Of a stretch of DNA of 64,000 nt, positions 28,052 to 37,071 are shown in pieces. Origin of the DNA: Cyanobium sp. NIES-981 (GTDB lineage Bacteria; Cyanobacteriota; Cyanobacteriia; PCC-6307; Cyanobiaceae). Made by a program: the position numbers and the translations under genes. The notes beneath the pieces were generated by a model. That model saw nothing but the letters and a program-made list of their open reading frames with translations, made no database searches and was not told the origin of the DNA. The stretch spans positions 1 to 64,000 of the forward strand of contig CAMDEM010000011.1 in assembly GCA_945896675.1 (NCBI GenBank). The letters are read 5' to 3'. How positions within the stretch are numbered: position 1 is the stretch's first letter; each line of letters starts with the position of its first letter.

Positions 28052-28300
28052 ATGCCGATCCGTTGGTACGGCCCTGCCAATCCCGAAGACCCCACCTACC
28101 GGCATTTCGAGCGAATCGTCAATCTGACCCTCCATGCAGCCCTGTTTGCCCTGTTCAACAGCGGCCTCTGGGTGGTTCAAAACCTGCGCCACCCCTGGAC
28201 CCACCTGAACTGGCTAACCCTGGCGTGGCTAGCCATGCTGGTGATCCACGCCGGTGTGGTGATCAGCATGCGACCAAGCGGTGAACAACTCGAACCATGA
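28052..28300 (+). CDS. Small two-helix membrane protein, hypothetical
   Basis: An 82-residue protein that begins MPIRWYGPANPEDPTYRHFER and has two hydrophobic helices (NLTLHAALFALFNSGLWVV and NWLTLAWLAMLVIHAGVVI). It ends in a short polar tail. The conserved-looking N-terminus and the ATGA overlap with the following DUF3181 gene support a real gene. I recognise no function. The longer frame starting at 28013 overlaps the tRNA flank and is less likely. Confidence 0.75.
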   Translation: MPIRWYGPANPEDPTYRHFERIVNLTLHAALFALFNSGLWVVQNLRHPWTHLNWLTLAWLAMLVIHAGVVISMRPSGEQLEP

Positions 28301-28587
28301 CCCTCAGCGCCAGCGACCTGCATGACTTGGAACTAGCCCTTGGGGATCGCCTGTATCTCCAGGTGGCCGGCTGGCATCTGTATCTCAAGGATGCAGGCCT
28401 TGCCCAGGCCCTAGCCATTGAATGCTCGGCGCGCCTTAGCCAAGGGGCCTCCATTGCCGCCCGGCAAGCCCTTGAGGCCGTTCAAGTACCGATTGGCGGT
28501 AGCGCCACCAGGCTGCCCCTGGCCCGCTTGATACCGGCCGGCCAGCTTCGTGATCTGGAAGAAGTTCTCGACCCCTTTTGCCGATAG
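28297..28587 (+). CDS. DUF3181 family protein
   Basis: A 96-residue soluble protein with the pattern DLHDLELALGDRLYLQVAGWHLYLKDAGLA and a later LPLARLIPAGQLRDLEEVLDPF, as in the cyanobacterial DUF3181 family. The function is unknown. Its ATG overlaps the preceding stop by 4 bp, suggesting translational coupling. Confidence 0.8.
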   Translation: MTLSASDLHDLELALGDRLYLQVAGWHLYLKDAGLAQALAIECSARLSQGASIAARQALEAVQVPIGGSATRLPLARLIPAGQLRDLEEVLDPFCR

Positions 28588-28611
28588 GGTTGCCCCACCT
28601 GAATACGGGCT

Positions 28612-28872
28612 GTGCTGGTCATCGAGGTCACCAATGCTCGCGAAGTCATGCGCCAGAGGATTGGCCCCCTAGGGAGTCGTCTGATTGGCAAGGTTGTCGA
28701 TGCCGAAGCCCAGGTGGAAAAGGCGCTGATCCAGGAGATGGAAACCGCCTTCAAAGAATTTGGGATCGAAGCCCGCATCCTGTCGGTGGAGGGCCCCAAG
28801 ATGCTGGGTCGGTCCCACCTCGAGATCCCTGTGCACGTCAGGGAAGAGCGCTGCGTGAGACTCAGCGACTAA
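28612..28872 (+). CDS. Conserved hypothetical protein, 86 residues
   Basis: A GTG-started frame encodes a soluble protein of mixed charge. It begins MLVIEVTNAREVMRQRIGPL, continues GSRLIGKVVDAEAQVEKALI and carries IEARILSVEGPKMLGRSHLEI near the end. The even composition, its place after two same-strand genes and the convergent murJ only 10 bp downstream support coding. I recognise no named domain. Confidence 0.7.
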   Translation: MLVIEVTNAREVMRQRIGPLGSRLIGKVVDAEAQVEKALIQEMETAFKEFGIEARILSVEGPKMLGRSHLEIPVHVREERCVRLSD

Positions 28873-28882
28873 ACCAACTGGG

Positions 28883-30508
28883 CTACAAGAGAGTCGGTAG
28901 CCGGCGCTTCAACTGGGAGATGAGCTGGTTGGCCAACTGCTGGGCTTCTGGCACTCCGGCTGCTGTGGCCATCCATCCATAAATAGCCAAACCCATGGCG
29001 CCACTCAGGCCAAGCTGCAGGCCAAGGCCCACCAACCCCTGGGGCCAAACCACAAACGAGGCCAGGACCCAAGCCGCCCCACCAGCCACCGCAGCCGCAC
29101 CGAGGAGCAGCAGCGAATCTTTGGCCCAGACCCGCAAGGGCAAACCACCCAACCGGGATTGAAGGGCCAAAAGGAGCGCCAGGCAGGTGATGGCATTCAC
29201 CCCCACCGTGGCCAACACCAGCCCAGGGGCACCGAAATTCAAAGCAGGCAGCTGCTGGCCCCAGGGGGTGGGCCCTCCCACCAGCGTCCAGTCGAAGATC
29301 ACATTGAGGCCAATGCCTGCCACCGACAACCGAAATGGCGTGGTGCCATCGCCAAGGGCATAAAAGACGCGCACCAACACATCGCGCCCCAGATACACCG
29401 GCATGCCAAAGCCATAGGCCATCAGCAAGCTGGTCACAATCACGGCGGCCTGGTGGTCGAAGGCACCGCGCTCGTAGACCAGGGCCACAATCGGCCCGGC
29501 CAGGGCCACGAACAGGGCGCCAAGGGGCAGCATGCTGGCGCTCGAAAGCATCAGCCCCTGGCGGATCCGGTCAATGAGGGCCGGGCGATCGGAGGGGGCC
29601 GTAAGCCTGGCGAACACAGGCAACAGCGGCACCAGCAAGGCATTGGAGATCAGGCCCAAGGGTGTCTGTACCAACAAGTTGGCGTAGCCAAGGCCGGCGG
29701 CCGCACCAAGGATTCCTGAGGCAAAAAACAGATCCGTAAACACGTTGATCTGCAACATCCCGGAGGAGAAGGTGGCGGGCCCCATCACCTGCAGCACCTC
29801 TTGCACCCCGGAGTGCTTCCAATCCCAAACCAGCTGAAATTTGTTCAGCCCTTGTTTGGCCAGGGCCGGCAGCTGAATCAACCACTGGAACAGCGCCCCC
29901 AAGGTGGTGCTGGCCGCCAAAACAATGCCCCCGAGCACGGCTTGCTGGGGAAGGGCGAGGGCGGGACCTAGCTGCCACCAGAGCAGGCCAAGGCCGCCAA
30001 TCACCGCGACGCTGGAGAGCAACGGACTGACCGAAGGCAACCAAAAAACATCGGCGGCATTCAGCGCTCCAAAGCCCAGGCCGATCAACCCGGCAAAGAG
30101 GGCCATCGGCGCCATCCAGCGCAGCTCAAGCACGGCGATCGCATGGCGTTCGGCATCGAGGCCTGGACCCACCAGCGTGATCAAGGGGTCCGCCGCCACC
30201 AGCAACACCAAGGTGACCCCGATGAGGCCCGCCCCAACGATCGTGTTGATCGCCGCCAGCACATGGGCCCCCTCCTCCCGGGGGCGCCGGGCCAGCACGC
30301 TCACCATGGCGCTATGGAAGGGGCCGTTAATCCCCCCCAAAAGGATCAACAAAAAGCCCGGAAGTACATAGGCGTAGTTGTAGGCGTCATAGGCGGCACC
30401 CACGCCAAAGGCCGCCGCAATCACCTGTTGCCGCACCAGGCCCGCCACCTTGCTGAGGGCCGTGGCCACGGCCACGATCAAGGCAATCCGGCGCAGCGAT
30501 CGACTCAT
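28883..30508 (-). CDS. murJ: Lipid II flippase MurJ (MviN)
   Basis: MurJ flips the peptidoglycan precursor lipid II across the plasma membrane. The 541-residue protein has about fourteen helices and MOP-superfamily MviN motifs: ATALSKVAGLVRQQVIAAAFG, YAYVLPGFLLILLGG, INVFTDLFFAS, VLVRVFYALGDGTTPF. The ATG before SRSLRRIALIVAVA is the natural start; upstream in-frame sequence is shadow of sfsA. It diverges from sfsA across about 38 bp. Confidence 0.93.
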   Translation of the reverse strand: MSRSLRRIALIVAVATALSKVAGLVRQQVIAAAFGVGAAYDAYNYAYVLPGFLLILLGGINGPFHSAMVSVLARRPREEGAHVLAAINTIVGAGLIGVTLVLLVAADPLITLVGPGLDAERHAIAVLELRWMAPMALFAGLIGLGFGALNAADVFWLPSVSPLLSSVAVIGGLGLLWWQLGPALALPQQAVLGGIVLAASTTLGALFQWLIQLPALAKQGLNKFQLVWDWKHSGVQEVLQVMGPATFSSGMLQINVFTDLFFASGILGAAAGLGYANLLVQTPLGLISNALLVPLLPVFARLTAPSDRPALIDRIRQGLMLSSASMLPLGALFVALAGPIVALVYERGAFDHQAAVIVTSLLMAYGFGMPVYLGRDVLVRVFYALGDGTTPFRLSVAGIGLNVIFDWTLVGGPTPWGQQLPALNFGAPGLVLATVGVNAITCLALLLALQSRLGGLPLRVWAKDSLLLLGAAAVAGGAAWVLASFVVWPQGLVGLGLQLGLSGAMGLAIYGWMATAAGVPEAQQLANQLISQLKRRLPTLL

Positions 30509-30546
30509 GGCCGGCAGTATGGCGGGCCTGCCCAAGCCCTCCAACC

Positions 30547-31326
30547 ATGGCCACCGAGAAAACCGCGGGCGCACCCATCGAAATCCTCCAGCTCGGCCCC
30601 CTGGTGGAGGGCACCTTGGTGAAGCGCTACAAACGCTTCCTCGCCGATGTGGAACTCGACAACGGCGACCTGGTGACCGCCCATTGCCCCAATACCGGCC
30701 CCATGACGGGCGTGCTGCACCCCGGTGGACGGGTCCGCCTGCGCCACGCCCCCTCACCCACCCGCAAGCTGGCCTGGACCTGGGAGCAAGCCCAGGTCCT
30801 TGGCGCCCAAGGCGACCAGCTCTGGGTGGGGATCAACACAGCCCTACCCAACACCTTGGTGCGCGCCACGATCGAGGCCGGATGCCTGGAGCCCTGGCTT
30901 GGGCCGATTGGCGCCATCAAGCCTGAGGTGCCCTACGGGGAAGGCCGCCGCAGCCGCATCGACTTGCTGCTCACCCCCGGGGAAGGTGCCAGCGACCCCA
31001 GGCCCATCTATCTCGAAGTCAAAAACACCACCTGGACCCAGGGGGAGCTCGCCCTCTTCCCCGACACCGTGACCGAGCGGGGCCAAAAGCATCTGGTGGA
31101 GCTCAAGGCCCTCCTCCCCGAAGCCCGGGCCGTGCTTGTGCCTTGCTTGAGCCGCGCCGATGTCACCCGCTTTGCCCCAGGGGATTCGGCCGATCCTCGC
31201 TATGGAGAACTCTTCCGCGAGGCTCTGGAAGCGGGCGTGGAAGTGCTGCCCTGCACCTATGCCTTTTCCGAGACGAGCGTGGCATGGCTTGGGCTCGCCC
31301 AGGTTGAAGCAAGGGGGCCCGCCTAG
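30547..31326 (+). CDS. sfsA: SfsA family DNA/RNA nuclease-like protein
   Basis: The 259-residue protein matches SfsA: LVEGTLVKRYKRFLADVEL, TAHCPNTGPMTGVLHPGG, a central RSRIDLLLT, YLEVKNTTW and FPDTVTERGQKHLVEL. SfsA was first linked to sugar fermentation in E. coli; later work places it among restriction-nuclease-fold proteins that bind DNA. The physiological role here is not known. It is divergent from murJ, with ispH next on the same strand. Confidence 0.92.
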   Translation: MATEKTAGAPIEILQLGPLVEGTLVKRYKRFLADVELDNGDLVTAHCPNTGPMTGVLHPGGRVRLRHAPSPTRKLAWTWEQAQVLGAQGDQLWVGINTALPNTLVRATIEAGCLEPWLGPIGAIKPEVPYGEGRRSRIDLLLTPGEGASDPRPIYLEVKNTTWTQGELALFPDTVTERGQKHLVELKALLPEARAVLVPCLSRADVTRFAPGDSADPRYGELFREALEAGVEVLPCTYAFSETSVAWLGLAQVEARGPA

Positions 31327-31386
31327 GGAGACCAACCGGCGGCATGGGGCGCCCATAGAGTTTGGGAACCCCCAGTAGCGGCCTTT

Positions 31387-32583
31387 GTGGATACCCGCGC
31401 CTTTAAACGCTCGCTGCACCATTCGGAGCGCTACAACCGCCGCGGCTTTGGCCTCGGTGAAGAAGTAGCCGGGAGCCTCGAGCAGGCCTACCAAAGCGAC
31501 CTGATAGCCAAGCTGCGCGAAAGCGGCTACGAATTGCGCCGCGGTCGGCTCACCATTCGCCTGGCCGAGGCCTTTGGTTTTTGTTGGGGGGTGGAACGGG
31601 CTGTGGCCATGGCCTACGAAACCCGCCGGCATTACCCCACCGAGCGCATTTGGATCACCAACGAAATCATTCACAATCCCTCGGTGAATGACCACCTCCG
31701 CGAGATGGACGTGCAGTTCATCCAGGTTGAGGGCGGCGTGAAGGACTTCTCCGAGGTGGCTAGCGGCGACGTGGTGATCCTGCCGGCCTTTGGCGCCACG
31801 GTGCAGGAAATGCAACTGCTCAATGAACGCGGTTGTCACATCGTCGACACCACCTGCCCCTGGGTGTCAAAGGTGTGGAACACCGTGGAGAAACACAAAA
31901 AGCACGCCTTCACCTCAATCATCCACGGCAAGGTGAAGCACGAGGAAACCCTGGCCACCTCATCCTTTGCCGGCACCTATCTGGTGGTGCTCGACATGGC
32001 CGAAGCCCAGATGGTGTGCGACTACATCCTGGAGGGAGGCGATCGGCACGCCTTCATGGACCGTTTCGCCAAGGCCTGCTCCCCTGGCTTTGATCCCGAT
32101 CGCGATCTGGCCCGCGTGGGCGTCGCCAACCAGACCACGATGCTCAAAAGCGAGACCGAAGAGATCGGCCGCCTGTTTGAACGCACGATGTTGAAGCGCT
32201 ACGGCCCCGCTGAGCTAAGCGAGCATTTCTTGGCCTTCAACACCATCTGCGACGCCACCCAGGAACGCCAGGACGCCATGTTTGCCCTGGTCGATGAGCC
32301 CCTGGATTTGATGGTGGTGATCGGCGGCTACAACTCCTCCAACACCACCCACCTGCAGGAAATCGCCGTCAGCCGCGGCATCCGCTCCTTTCACATCGAC
32401 ACACCAGAGCGGATTGGTCCTGGCAACCAAATCGAGCACATGCCCCTGGGCAGTGCCCTGGAAACCGAGAGCCCGTTTTTACCTGAGGGGCCGATCCGTG
32501 TGGGCATCACCTCCGGTGCCTCCACCCCCGACCGCGTGGTGGAGGACATCATTGAGCGCATGGTTGCCCTGACGGAGGCCTGA
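31387..32583 (+). CDS. ispH: 4-hydroxy-3-methylbut-2-enyl diphosphate reductase
   Basis: IspH performs the last step of the MEP pathway, giving IPP and DMAPP for carotenoids, phytol and quinones. The 398-residue protein has the three cluster cysteines in [26 protein letters not shown] and [14 protein letters not shown]. It also has [10 protein letters not shown] and [11 protein letters not shown]. The N-terminal extension (about 45 residues) is typical of cyanobacterial and plastid IspH. The start is GTG at 31387. Confidence 0.96.
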   Translation: MDTRAFKRSLHHSERYNRRGFGLGEEVAGSLEQAYQSDLIAKLRESGYELRRGRLTIRLAEAFGFCWGVERAVAMAYETRRHYPTERIWITNEIIHNPSVNDHLREMDVQFIQVEGGVKDFSEVASGDVVILPAFGATVQEMQLLNERGCHIVDTTCPWVSKVWNTVEKHKKHAFTSIIHGKVKHEETLATSSFAGTYLVVLDMAEAQMVCDYILEGGDRHAFMDRFAKACSPGFDPDRDLARVGVANQTTMLKSETEEIGRLFERTMLKRYGPAELSEHFLAFNTICDATQERQDAMFALVDEPLDLMVVIGGYNSSNTTHLQEIAVSRGIRSFHIDTPERIGPGNQIEHMPLGSALETESPFLPEGPIRVGITSGASTPDRVVEDIIERMVALTEA

Positions 32584-32749
32584 GGCCCAACCCGGGGGCT
32601 TTACATTGTTTAAAGGTTCCTACCACCTCGAACAGTGGAGCCCCCTCGCCGCCAGGCCCGAGCGCTCCTTCGGGATTGTTCCCATTGTTTCGCCATTCTT
32701 GATGCCGTTGCCTTCCTTGCTGTCGTCGTCACGAACGCCAGCAACAGCG

Positions 32750-33388
32750 ATGGCATTCCAATCCCCGGCAGAGTCCTCGCCCATGCAGAGCCTGCGCCAC
32801 ACCGATGATCCACGGGTGCGCTGTTACACCAGCAGCTTTTCCGATCTGATGGAAATGCGGGCGCCAGCTCCTTTGGTGCAGGCCTACTTGGATAGCCATG
32901 GGGGATGGTTCCAGCGCTGTGCTGCGCCGATGCAGGTGAGCCCCATCAGCACGAATGGCTATCTGCTCATCCTCGGGCGCTTTGGCAACTTTGGCTTCGA
33001 TGTGGAGCCCACCATTGGCCTCGAGCTACTCCCGCAAAGCCAGGGGGTGTATCGCATCATCACCGTGCCCATCCCGGCTGGCGAAACCAGCCTCGAGGGC
33101 CTCTACGACGTGGAGTTCAACGCCTCTCTCCAGCTCCAGGAGCCCAGCGCAACCCCTGGAGACGCCGAAGCACTCACCTTCGTCCGGTGGGACTTGGATT
33201 TGAGTGTTTGGATCCAACTCCCTGGGGTGATCACCTTGCTCCCAGACAGCCTGGTCCAAAGCAGCGGCGACCACCTGCTCACCCAAATTGTGCGGCAGGT
33301 TTCCCGCAAACTCACCTGGAAGGTTCAAGAGGACTTCCACGCCAGCCATGGCTTGGAATGCCCCCCCAGGCAGAGGGCCCAGTTTTAG
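32750..33388 (+). CDS. DUF1997 family protein
   Basis: The protein has about 212 residues from the ATG at 32750. The conserved region includes LVQAYLDSHGGWFQRC, ISTNGYLLILGRFGNFGFDVEP, a central GLYDVEFNASLQL, then WIQLPGVITLLPDSLVQSSGDHLL and RQVSRKLTWKVQEDFHASHG. This pattern fits the DUF1997 family of cyanobacteria and plastids, whose function is not known. A longer frame from 32606 adds residues of low-complexity look. The 3' end overlaps the convergent DUF4079 gene by 4 bp. Confidence 0.8.
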   Translation: MAFQSPAESSPMQSLRHTDDPRVRCYTSSFSDLMEMRAPAPLVQAYLDSHGGWFQRCAAPMQVSPISTNGYLLILGRFGNFGFDVEPTIGLELLPQSQGVYRIITVPIPAGETSLEGLYDVEFNASLQLQEPSATPGDAEALTFVRWDLDLSVWIQLPGVITLLPDSLVQSSGDHLLTQIVRQVSRKLTWKVQEDFHASHGLECPPRQRAQF

Positions 33389-33849
33389 GCCGGGCGGTTT
33401 TCCCAGATTTTGGCCACAATCTGCATGCCACTGACGGCTTGCCAGAGGAACAGGGTCATGAGGCCCATATTCAGGCCCACATGGGCTTTGCGGGCAATCA
33501 GGTTGCCCTGCTGCATCAAGGGCGTGAGCGACGCCGCTATCGCAATCATGCAGGTCATGGCGATCCCCACAAGCAGGTGGGGCCCCACAAACAACTTGCC
33601 ATTGTTGAGGTAGGTGACGGCCATGCCCCCAAAGGTGCCGATCACCATGATCGCCAGCAAAACGCTGCCGATCTGGAAATGGCGCTTGGCGAATTGACCC
33701 TTGATCAATTGCTTGCGCGCCTCGGGATCCGCCGTGCGGGTGCGCTTGGCCTTGATGCCCAAGAACATGCCGTAGCCGGCGAGAGCTAAAAGGCTCCACA
33801 TCAACAACGGATGCAGAAAGTTCAGGTTGTAGGCAAGCGCTTCAGGCAT
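33385..33849 (-). CDS. DUF4079 membrane protein (cytochrome b561-like)
   Basis: A 154-residue protein with four likely helices: FLHPLLMWSLLALAGYGMFLG, QIGSVLLAIMVIGTFGGMAV, HLLVGIAMTCMIAIAASL and VGLNMGLMTLFLWQAVSGM. Histidines sit at helix ends (FLHP, RHFQ, GPHL, KAHVGLN), consistent with the DUF4079/b561-like family that may bind haem. The role in cyanobacteria is unknown. Confidence 0.8.
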   Translation of the reverse strand: MPEALAYNLNFLHPLLMWSLLALAGYGMFLGIKAKRTRTADPEARKQLIKGQFAKRHFQIGSVLLAIMVIGTFGGMAVTYLNNGKLFVGPHLLVGIAMTCMIAIAASLTPLMQQGNLIARKAHVGLNMGLMTLFLWQAVSGMQIVAKIWENRPA

Positions 33850-33968
33850 GGCAGCAAAGAGTGGGCCTAGGGAGCAGCCGGGGCTGAGAGAGCGAAACTA
33901 CAACTGGCCTGACCTTGGCGGCGAAGTCAGGGGAGAAAATTAAGTAGAAACGGGTCGGTCGAAAACGT

Positions 33969-35516
33969 TCAGTGAAGGAAGTGGCGGCGGCCCGTCACCA
34001 CCATGGCCAGCCCCAGCTCATTGCAGGCGGCAATTGAATCGGCATCGCGCACACTGCCGCCAGGCTGAATGGCCGCGGTGATGCCGTGGCGAGCCGCCAG
34101 GCGCACGGTGTCGTCAAAGGGGAAAAACCCATCGCTTGCCAACACCGCACCCTGGGCCTGGTCCCCAGCCGCCTCAAGGGCCAACTTGGCCGAGCCAACC
34201 CGGTTCATCTGGCCCGCTCCAACGCCAAGGCTTTGGCCCCCCTTGGCCACCGTGATGGCATTGGAGCGCACGTGGCGCGCCAGCTTCCAGGCAAAGCGCA
34301 GATCCTCCATCTCCTGGCTGGTGGGCTGGCGATCACTGACCACCTGCCAACTGGATTCCTCAACGGCCCCATCGTCCAACGCCTGCACCAACACCCCACC
34401 GAGCACACTGCGCAGCTGCTGATGGCCAGCCCGGCCAATGGCCTCGGGGCTGAGCTGCAGGAGCCGCAGGTTGGCTTTGGTCGCGAGATGCTGCTTGGCC
34501 TCAGAATCAAAACCTGGCGCAACCACGCATTCCAAAAACAAGCTGGTGAGCTGTTCTGCCGCGGCCTGGTCCACAGGGGTGTTGAGGGCCACGATGCCGC
34601 CAAAGGCCGAAACCCGATCGGCATCGAGCGCCCGCTGGAGGGCGTCAGCCGTCGCGGAGCCCGTAGCCACGCCACAGGGATTGGTGTGCTTGACCACCAC
34701 GGCGGCAGCTTGGGCGCCTGGGCCGTAGCCAAACTCCCGCACCGTGGCAAGGGCCGCCTCGAGGTCGATCAGGTTGTTGTAGCTGAGTTCTTTGCCCTGG
34801 AGCTGGTCGGCCGCCCCCCAGCCTGCTGCGGGGTGGCTATGCCAAGTGGCCTGTTGATGGGGATTCTCGCCGTAGCGCAGGGATTGCTTAGCCGGCACAT
34901 CCAATTGCAGGGGAGCCCCCGGGGCGGAGCCATCGGCCAATCGAGCCGCCAACCAGGTGCTGATGGCAGCGTCGTAGCTCGCCGTGTGTTGAAAAGCCCC
35001 CAGGGCAAGCTGACGGCGCAGGTCGCACGTCACAGCCCCAGAGGCCAGGGCCGCCAAGAACGGCTCGTATTGCGTAGGGCTGGTCAGGACGGCCACATCG
35101 GCATGGTTTTTGGCTGCCGCCCGCACCATGGCCGGACCGCCAATGTCGATGTTTTCGATGGCGGTCTCAAAGGCCACCGCCGGATCGGCCACCGTTTCCC
35201 GAAAGGGATAGAGGTTCACCACCACCACATCGATCGGATCAATGGCTTGGGCCGCCAGATCGGCTTGATGGGAGCCATCGGAGCGCTTCGCCAGGATGCC
35301 GCCGTGGATGCGCGGATGCAGGGTTTTGACCCTCCCGCCCAGGATCTCCGGTGCACCGGTGTAGTCGGCCACCTTGGTCACCGCCAGACCAGCGGCCTGC
35401 AGCGCCGCTGCGGTTCCACCACTGGAAATCAACCGATAGCCCGCCGCCAGCAGCCCCTCGGCCAAGGGGACCAACCCTTCTTTGTTGGACACACTGAGAA
35501 GGGCCGTGGGCGCCAT
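33969..35516 (-). CDS. purH: Bifunctional AICAR transformylase/IMP cyclohydrolase
   Basis: PurH carries out the last two steps of IMP synthesis. The 515-residue protein has the N-terminal MGS-like cyclohydrolase domain ([21 protein letters not shown] and [17 protein letters not shown]). The C-terminal transformylase domain has [40 protein letters not shown] and a late [20 protein letters not shown]. Both domains look complete. It diverges from a hydrolase gene. Confidence 0.96.
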   Translation of the reverse strand: MAPTALLSVSNKEGLVPLAEGLLAAGYRLISSGGTAAALQAAGLAVTKVADYTGAPEILGGRVKTLHPRIHGGILAKRSDGSHQADLAAQAIDPIDVVVVNLYPFRETVADPAVAFETAIENIDIGGPAMVRAAAKNHADVAVLTSPTQYEPFLAALASGAVTCDLRRQLALGAFQHTASYDAAISTWLAARLADGSAPGAPLQLDVPAKQSLRYGENPHQQATWHSHPAAGWGAADQLQGKELSYNNLIDLEAALATVREFGYGPGAQAAAVVVKHTNPCGVATGSATADALQRALDADRVSAFGGIVALNTPVDQAAAEQLTSLFLECVVAPGFDSEAKQHLATKANLRLLQLSPEAIGRAGHQQLRSVLGGVLVQALDDGAVEESSWQVVSDRQPTSQEMEDLRFAWKLARHVRSNAITVAKGGQSLGVGAGQMNRVGSAKLALEAAGDQAQGAVLASDGFFPFDDTVRLAARHGITAAIQPGGSVRDADSIAACNELGLAMVVTGRRHFLH

Positions 35517-35577
35517 GGCTGCAGCTTGGTTGGATGGGAGGCCAACCTAAGCAGCAGCAGTGTCCCGGTCCCATCCC

Positions 35578-36252
35578 ATGACCACACCCCCAGGCTCCAA
35601 TTCGGCTACCTCCAGCGAGCTCCGCAGTGGTCCAGCGGGAGCGCAACGGCGCCTGGTCTTACTGCACGGCTGGGGCGCCGATGCCCATGACCTGCTCGAG
35701 CTGGGGCCAATGCTGGTTGGGCCCGACGTGGAAGTGGTGGCGCTGCAAGCTCCCTGGCCCCATCCCGCCGGCATGGGACGCCAGTGGTACGACCTCCAGC
35801 AACCGAACTGGCCCGAACTGCCGGGCGCCCGTGCGGCCCTGAAACTGCGGCTGCTGGACCTCTCCAGGGAATTACCGCTGGAGAACACCATCCTTTTGGG
35901 CTTCTCCCAAGGGGCTGCGATGGTGCTCGATGTGGGCACGCTTGCCGAAGGATTAGATGGCCGCTCTTGCGCAGCCCTGATTGGTTGCAGCGGCTATCCC
36001 CATCCGGGCTGGGATCCCCAAACCCCCTACAAAACAAAGGTCCTGCTCACCCATGGCGAGCAGGACCCTGTCGTTCCCTTTGCAGCCAGCCAAGCCCTTC
36101 AGGAACAACTGCAGGGGGCTGGCCATGGGGTGGAGCTGCTGGGATTTAGCGGCGGACACACCATTGATGAACGCCTATTCCCAGCCATGAAGCGCTTTAT
36201 CGCGAGCCAATGGCCGACTCAATCGAGCATTCAAACCCTGGACGCCCCTTAA
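35578..36252 (+). CDS. Alpha/beta hydrolase, carboxylesterase/phospholipase type (YpfH-like)
   Basis: The protein of about 224 residues has the alpha/beta hydrolase core LVLLHGWGADAHDLLELG, the nucleophile elbow ILLGFSQGAAMVLD, the acid region LLTHGEQDPVVPF and the catalytic His in FSGGHTIDERL. It belongs to the Abhydrolase_2 group, acting on esters or lysophospholipids. The substrate is not determined. The ATG at 35578 is preferred; a start at 35560 adds six residues. Confidence 0.87.
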   Translation: MTTPPGSNSATSSELRSGPAGAQRRLVLLHGWGADAHDLLELGPMLVGPDVEVVALQAPWPHPAGMGRQWYDLQQPNWPELPGARAALKLRLLDLSRELPLENTILLGFSQGAAMVLDVGTLAEGLDGRSCAALIGCSGYPHPGWDPQTPYKTKVLLTHGEQDPVVPFAASQALQEQLQGAGHGVELLGFSGGHTIDERLFPAMKRFIASQWPTQSSIQTLDAP

Positions 36253-36257
36253 CCGCC

Positions 36258-36629
36258 TCAAACGAAGGCGTACTCGTACTCCTCCATTTCCTCCCAATCG
36301 TCAGCCGCCAAGGCTTCGATCCCCTCGAAGAGGACCTCTTCGCCAATGCTGTCCACAATCACGCGCAGGGAAGGGAACAGGAAATGATTTTCCTCGGCGT
36401 ACTGGGCACTGAAGAGGCCCTTTTCGCCCCAGAAAAAGCGATCGGTGGTGTGCTCGTTACGGCGCACATTCAGGATTGCCGGGGGTACCAAAGCCTGCTC
36501 AGCAATGAACCGGCGGGCAGCCGTCACAGGCTTGTGGTCGCCGGTTTCGAGATTGAACGTGGACACATGGGCCAAAACCCTTTGACCCGCGAGACGGCGG
36601 CGGCTGATGCGCTTGCGCTTCTTAGACAT
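36258..36629 (-). CDS. DUF3155 family protein
   Basis: A 123-residue protein. It starts MSKKRKRISRRRLAGQRVLA, a very basic N-terminus, continues FNLETGDHKPVTAARRFIAE and ends with a strongly acidic tail (AADDWEEMEEYEYAFV). The pattern matches the cyanobacterial DUF3155 family, whose function is unknown. GGGAG lies about 11 bases upstream of the ATG at 36629. The split between basic head and acidic tail suggests nucleic acid or protein binding. It converges with the hydrolase gene. Confidence 0.82.
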   Translation of the reverse strand: MSKKRKRISRRRLAGQRVLAHVSTFNLETGDHKPVTAARRFIAEQALVPPAILNVRRNEHTTDRFFWGEKGLFSAQYAEENHFLFPSLRVIVDSIGEEVLFEGIEALAADDWEEMEEYEYAFV

Positions 36630-37071
36630 GGAACAGCTCCCAAAGGGAGAGACGAAAGGGGACGGAGAGGAATCAGGAGGGAGATAGCCGTGGGCCCGGC
36701 GCAAAGCGCGCACAAAGACCGTGGCTCAGCCAGCTAGAGAGGCGCCAAGCAACCCAGAGGGCGCAAAACAACGACTCAGGCGACGTCCAACCATCTGTCG
36801 TCGTTGAGCATGAGCAGGTCCGAGGTCAGTGAAGCTGCTAATCCGCCCATTCGGGTTAGCAGAACAGCAAGAGGAGTGGTCAACAAGGGAGTGAACTGTC
36901 TCTGCTGTAGCCTCGAGGCACAAATCGTGCCAAGGGGCCGTCACGACTGTGACCTGCTGCCCGCTCGCGGACCGCGAAGTATTGGTCGATACCGAACACT
37001 TTAAGACTTTTTTTGGAATTTCTCCGAAAATCCGAAAAAGAATTTTTCAACGCCCCCACTGAGCGCGCCAG
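36630..37071. other. 442-bp intergenic region with promoters and a hairpin
   Basis: This is a long non-coding stretch between the divergent DUF3155 and histidine kinase genes. No convincing coding frame was found. It holds an 11-bp-stem hairpin at 36835-36862 and an AT-rich part near 37000-37050 with a direct repeat TCCGAAAATCCGAAAA. It may contain both promoters and possibly a small RNA. Confidence 0.5.
36835..36862. repeat. Inverted repeat in the DUF3155-kinase intergenic region
   Basis: CTGCTAAT pairs with GTTAGCAG (one T-G pair), and an inner CCG pairs with CGG around a CCCATT loop. The stem totals about 11 bp. No T-run follows on either strand, so a terminator is unlikely. A regulator site or part of an untranslated RNA is possible. 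Confidence 0.45.

Noticed and set aside
6702-30142. HIP1 octamers (GCGATCGC), for example at 6702, 7815, 9468, 9905, 23614, 25092 and 30135
   Set aside because: They are a known cyanobacterial genome feature, useful for assigning the lineage but not a new finding. I did not count them exhaustively.
34086-35690. A 534-codon plus-strand frame
   Set aside because: It lies wholly opposite purH, which has all its motifs, and its composition is that of an antisense shadow.
36855-36875. Yfr1 small RNA motif on the minus strand
   Set aside because: Only ACTCCTC is present; the following CACAC of the conserved motif is missing.
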